Assembly: GCA_029941785.1 (NCBI GenBank)
Contig: JAPYTK010000003.1
Coordinates: 13,216 to 77,215, forward strand
Reading direction: 5' to 3'
Length of the DNA: 64,000 nt
Source: Polyangiaceae bacterium
Lineage (GTDB): Bacteria; Myxococcota_A; Polyangia; Polyangiales; Polyangiaceae
Positions 60,778 through 64,000 of this stretch are shown one piece after another (position 1 is the first letter of the stretch; each line of letters begins with the position of its first letter). Below the pieces are notes generated by a model that was not told the DNA's origin, made no database searches, and worked only from the letters and a program-made list of their open reading frames with translations. The position numbers and the translations under genes were made by a program.

Positions 60778-62790
60778 TCAGCGTGCGCGCTGCAGGTGCC
60801 CTGGCGCGATGTCATACGCCTTGCCGCGAGTGGGTTGCGGTTCATGGGCTGGCGCATCTGGGCGGAAGTGGCGGTTTTCGTAGACGCACCAGCGAAAGCC
60901 TTGATCGAGCGGGACGTGGCCGCTCACGACGTACCTACGGAGGAAACGCCGGTCACGGAACAAGGACTGTGAGCCCGGCACCGATGGGTTGTTGCAGCGA
61001 CGATTTGCCGAGATGAGAATGAAATAGCGCGGAGCCGACTTGAAGAAGTGGTCGCGAAACCCCCTGCCAATCTTGCGGGTGTAGCCCCCGGGAAGATTGG
61101 CAACCACAGGATCGACCAGGCCGAGAAGATCGAGAATGGGGTAGCCCGTCTTGTACCCGACCTCGCCGATGTCTCCGAGAGCGATTGTTCCGATGACATC
61201 TTCTCGTCCGCGCTTCTTCTCCTGGTTTTTGAACCACCTTGCGGTCCCGCCTGCAGCCATGTCCCAGAAGTGCTTTTCCTTCTTGAACATCCGGCTCCGG
61301 TCGTTTTCGAAGGTTACGGTGCGCTGCCCGGCGACGATCATGGCGAGCATCAGGAGGCCGTAGTTAGCGAAACGGGACTTTTCGTCCACGATGCTTCGAG
61401 CGCCTACGTCGACCAACATGAAGGCAAAGGGCACGATGGGCGCCATGAAGCGGAACAGAGGCATCCAGTCGCCCCCGACGAGGATGACGTAGCCGGTCCC
61501 GACTCCCACGGTAGCGGTCATGGCGAGAGCCAGCCGTTGTTTTCGGACGAGCGCGTAGCCAAGGCCGAACAGAACGAGGTACAGGACCACGCCGTCGTGC
61601 TTCAAGAACTGTGAGACGTAATCCAGACCGCCTGCGAACTGCTGACGAAGATCTCCTGTTTTTGCGGTGAAGGTATTGGGCAGGTAGCTGCCGTAATAGT
61701 TCTTGCGCCACAAGACGTGCATCGCGATCGGCGCCACAAAGAGGGTGCCGCGCAGGAGGTTTCTCTTGCCGAAGAGCGCGCGCGGAATTTGGCTGAGCAA
61801 CACGACGGCGCCGGCGGCCAGAAGAAGGTAGCTCAGTACGTTGAACGGTGTGGCCAATCTGGGCACCTTGAGTCGCACGAGCATGACTGTGACCAACAGG
61901 AGCAGTGCACTCAATACGGCGAAGGGCCGGGCATCGTCATCCTTCGCCTGCGGTCCGAAAACTCCGTCTGCTGGGATCAGTCCGCGTCCACCGAGGAAGA
62001 GCATCAGCAGGCCGAGGTACATCGGCGCCTCCGGTCGTGTCAGTCCAGCCAAGCCAAAGACGACGCCCGACCATGGGAATGTCCATCCTTCTGCTTTCTC
62101 TTCGCGGGTGAACAAGAGCGTGCCCATGAGCACGAGGAAGATGAACAATGGCGTTTCGAGACCGAACACGGCGTAACCGATGAACGGCATGCTGGTGGCG
62201 AGGAGCCAGGTCGCCACACATGGAAGGAGTTTGAACGGCCTCATGGCCGAGCTGAGGTGGTAGCAAAGCGCGAGGCTCGCGAGGGCGAAGACGCTGCCGA
62301 GAGTTTTGGCGACAAGGTCGGGACCGAGGCCGATCTTGATGCCTAGTCCGAGGATGACGGTCCAAGAGAAATTCGTGTAGCCCTCGATGCGCTCGCCGGC
62401 GTTGTAAACGAGGCCCAGGCCTTGGGCGAATTTGTCCGCGTAGCGGTAGGAGATGTACGCGTCGTCGACCGTGAAATGGCGCATGCGCCAGAGATTGAAG
62501 AGGGCGATGAGCGAGGGGAGGCCCAAGCCGACGAGTAGATGAGCCCGGGCCGGAGGAGCTACTCCCGCGAGCCAGCTGCGCAACACTCCGGCCAATCCGC
62601 CACCGGGGTGAAGCTCCGCTGGTGGCGGCTCGCTGGACTCACGACCGAGTGGCTCTGGCTCCTGTGCAGCCTCGGCAACTTCGTCGTCATGTTTCCCGGG
62701 CTTGTCGCACGGATCGTCTTGCCTCTCCTGCTGCTCACCGTCAGATGAGTCTCGGTCGGCCACCGAAGTCTCCTGTTGATCATCGGGCAT
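60778..62790 (-). CDS. GT-C-like polytopic glycosyltransferase (AftB-like)
   Basis: This protein of about 670 aa starts at ATG 62790 (MPDDQQETS), with an acidic N-terminal stretch of about 60 residues, then about ten TM helices and a soluble C-terminus. The first outer loop has FTVDDAYISYRYADKFAQGLGLVYN, then GERIEGYTNFSW, resembling actinobacterial AftB-like and other GT-C enzymes (DD motif). It probably transfers sugar from a polyprenyl donor. A longer frame from 62931 adds 47 Arg-rich residues; the true start is unsure. Confidence 0.7.
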   Translation of the reverse strand: MPDDQQETSVADRDSSDGEQQERQDDPCDKPGKHDDEVAEAAQEPEPLGRESSEPPPAELHPGGGLAGVLRSWLAGVAPPARAHLLVGLGLPSLIALFNLWRMRHFTVDDAYISYRYADKFAQGLGLVYNAGERIEGYTNFSWTVILGLGIKIGLGPDLVAKTLGSVFALASLALCYHLSSAMRPFKLLPCVATWLLATSMPFIGYAVFGLETPLFIFLVLMGTLLFTREEKAEGWTFPWSGVVFGLAGLTRPEAPMYLGLLMLFLGGRGLIPADGVFGPQAKDDDARPFAVLSALLLLVTVMLVRLKVPRLATPFNVLSYLLLAAGAVVLLSQIPRALFGKRNLLRGTLFVAPIAMHVLWRKNYYGSYLPNTFTAKTGDLRQQFAGGLDYVSQFLKHDGVVLYLVLFGLGYALVRKQRLALAMTATVGVGTGYVILVGGDWMPLFRFMAPIVPFAFMLVDVGARSIVDEKSRFANYGLLMLAMIVAGQRTVTFENDRSRMFKKEKHFWDMAAGGTARWFKNQEKKRGREDVIGTIALGDIGEVGYKTGYPILDLLGLVDPVVANLPGGYTRKIGRGFRDHFFKSAPRYFILISANRRCNNPSVPGSQSLFRDRRFLRRYVVSGHVPLDQGFRWCVYENRHFRPDAPAHEPQPTRGKAYDIAPGHLQRAR

Positions 62791-62989
62791 TGTCGTTTGC
62801 TTTGTCTTCGCAGTCCGGGACCTCAAACGACTGCGGGCTTCTCTTACCACGCGCTCCCGCGCCGCGCGAAGTATGCCTGGCCCTCGGCGTGACGAGGTTG
62901 TCCGAGGCCGACTCGATGTGCCTTCAGCCAAGGAGCTATCGGATGGCGGGTGTCGCGCTCCGAGGCAACTCGCCCTATGATTGCTGCCA

Positions 62990-63766
62990 GTGACAATACC
63001 TCCTGTGCTTTATGGTCATCGCGGTGCGCCCACCGAGCGGCCCGAAAATACGCTGATTTCTTTCGAGCGAGCCGTCGAGCTCGGGGCCACGGCGCTGGAG
63101 ACCGACGTGCACATGACCCGCGACGGACACATCGTGATCTCCCACGATGCGTCGGCTGAGCGTTCCGCCGACCAGCGGGCTGTCATCCGAGATTCGACCT
63201 GGGCCCAGGTCTGCACCTGGGACGTGGGCTGGCAATACGTTGCGCCGGACGGGTCACGACCCTTTGCTGGTCAGGGTGTGCGGATGCCCCAATTGGACGA
63301 CGTTCTCAAAGCCTTTCCCGACCTGCGGATCAACATTGACGTCAAACAGCAGAAACCTCAGATGGTTGAGCCCTTGCTCGCCGCGATCCGCGCGCACAAT
63401 GCCGAGGAGCGAGTTACGCTCGCGAGCTTTGCCTCTCGCACGATGCGAGAGATTCGCGCGGCGGGCTTTCAGGGTCGCACCGTGCTCGGCCGCAACGAGG
63501 TGCTCGCCTTGGTGTTGTCGCCGGAGTCTCTGGCCAGGCGTTTCGTGGCCGGCGATTCCGCTCAGGTTCCAACTCGCGCGGGCTTGTTCAACCTCGGCAG
63601 TCGACGCTTCGTCGACAAGTGCCACGCTCTGGGCTTGAGGGTCGAGTATTGGACGGTGAACGATGCCGCCGAAGCGGAGCGGCTTCTCGGGCTCGGCGCC
63701 GACGGGATCATGACCGACGATCTGGCGTCGATCGCCCCCGTGTTCATGCGTCACCACGCGGGTTAG
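62990..63766 (+). CDS. glycerophosphodiester phosphodiesterase
   Basis: This GDPD-family TIM-barrel enzyme hydrolyses glycerophosphodiesters to glycerol-3-phosphate and an alcohol. Motifs: YGHRGAPTERPENTLISF, LETDVHMTRDGHIVISHD (catalytic Glu, Asp, His), INIDVKQ and YWTVNDAAEAERLLGLGADGIMTDD. It has no signal peptide, so the cytoplasmic UgpQ type fits better than secreted GlpQ. GTG 62990 (258 aa) or TTG 62981 (261 aa) may be the start. Confidence 0.93.
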   Translation: MTIPPVLYGHRGAPTERPENTLISFERAVELGATALETDVHMTRDGHIVISHDASAERSADQRAVIRDSTWAQVCTWDVGWQYVAPDGSRPFAGQGVRMPQLDDVLKAFPDLRINIDVKQQKPQMVEPLLAAIRAHNAEERVTLASFASRTMREIRAAGFQGRTVLGRNEVLALVLSPESLARRFVAGDSAQVPTRAGLFNLGSRRFVDKCHALGLRVEYWTVNDAAEAERLLGLGADGIMTDDLASIAPVFMRHHAG

Positions 63767-63854
63767 CGCCCTCTTGACCCTTCGCGCGCCGGGGTGCGCC
63801 CAGGCGAAGGGCGTTCATTCTGTCATGGGCGATCGAGAGACTCGCGGCCGCGGC

Positions 63855-64000
63855 TCAGGGAAGCAGTTCGCACATGTCCCCGTAGGTTTCGGGACGACGG
63901 TCGCGATAAAACTGCCACGTCCGGCGGACCTCCTCGATCATGTCGAGGTCGCAATCAGCGGTGACCAGTTCGTCCTGGTCACGACTGGCTGTGGCCAGAA
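63855..64000 (-). CDS. N-carbamoylputrescine amidase-like carbon-nitrogen hydrolase, C-terminal end only
   Basis: Forty-eight C-terminal codons are in the window. The sequence reads ADCDLDMIEEVRRTWQFYRDRRPETYGDM and is typical of the C-terminus of AguB-type nitrilase-family amidases (given here in parts: ADCDLDMIEEVRRTW, QFYRDRRPETYGDM). AguB turns N-carbamoylputrescine into putrescine. The N-terminus and catalytic Glu-Lys-Cys are outside the window. Confidence 0.75.
   Translation of the reverse strand, partial: LATASRDQDELVTADCDLDMIEEVRRTWQFYRDRRPETYGDMCELLP

Overview
This 64 kb window looks like a chromosomal segment of a myxobacterium-like bacterium (Myxococcota, probably Polyangiales). 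Supporting signs are high GC, many cysteine-rich or Gly/Ser-rich lipoproteins with MopE-type and DUF4215-type motifs, a Ser/Thr kinase with an HRDVTPHN catalytic loop, and frequent 4-base ATGA/GTGA start-stop overlaps. I see no rRNA, tRNA, CRISPR array or insertion sequence. Gene density is very high and no gap exceeds 300 bp.

Layout. 1-10.5 kb: a broken-off ApbE lipoprotein and its partner, an EI24 membrane protein, hemE with a small coupled ORF and a terminator, two Cys-rich lipoproteins, a MoxR ATPase plus VWA-type protein divergent from a 689-aa repeat protein, and a Ser-rich lipoprotein. 10.5-18.5 kb: a tightly coupled run of MMPL exporter, thiD, FG-GAP-type protein and Tat-exported solute-binding protein, then a small membrane protein and a GT-C glycosyltransferase. 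18.5-28.5 kb: a polysaccharide block of gmd, two GT4 glycosyltransferases, a Wzz/BY-kinase and a WecA-type sugar-phosphate transferase fused to an NTP_transf_5 nucleotidyltransferase. A Rep-type helicase lies inside this block.

28.5-37.8 kb is the most interesting part: a candidate lasso-peptide (RiPP) system embedded in the polysaccharide block. The plus strand carries a PqqD/B1-like RRE protein and an ABC transporter, coupled to the fusion gene, then a Gly-repeat lipoprotein and a YkgJ-type protein. The minus strand carries B2 (transglutaminase-like protease), C (asparagine-synthetase-like cyclase), a previously unlisted 51-aa precursor and an HPr-kinase-like protein. The precursor (complement 33538..33693) has the lasso leader pattern YxxPxLxxxGxxxxxT and a predicted 14-residue core GGGGSHADKSQPQV with Gly1 and Asp8 placed for an 8-residue ring. 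A NodU/TobZ-type carbamoyltransferase is divergent from B2.

37.8-43.4 kb: an ISC iron-sulfur operon (merR-iscS-iscU-iscA-hscB-hscA-fdx) headed by a four-Cys MerR-type regulator instead of the usual Rrf2-type IscR. 43.5-64 kb: an FGE-like protein, two paralogous secreted lipoproteins, metK with a histone-H1-like tail, an orphan TRAP binding protein, a PDZ lipoprotein, purQ coupled to a zinc-ribbon membrane protein and a ferredoxin, a CPBP protease, mnmA, a membrane Ser/Thr kinase coupled to tilS, ftsH, a GT-C membrane glycosyltransferase, a glycerophosphodiester phosphodiesterase, and the C-terminal end of an N-carbamoylputrescine amidase-like gene.
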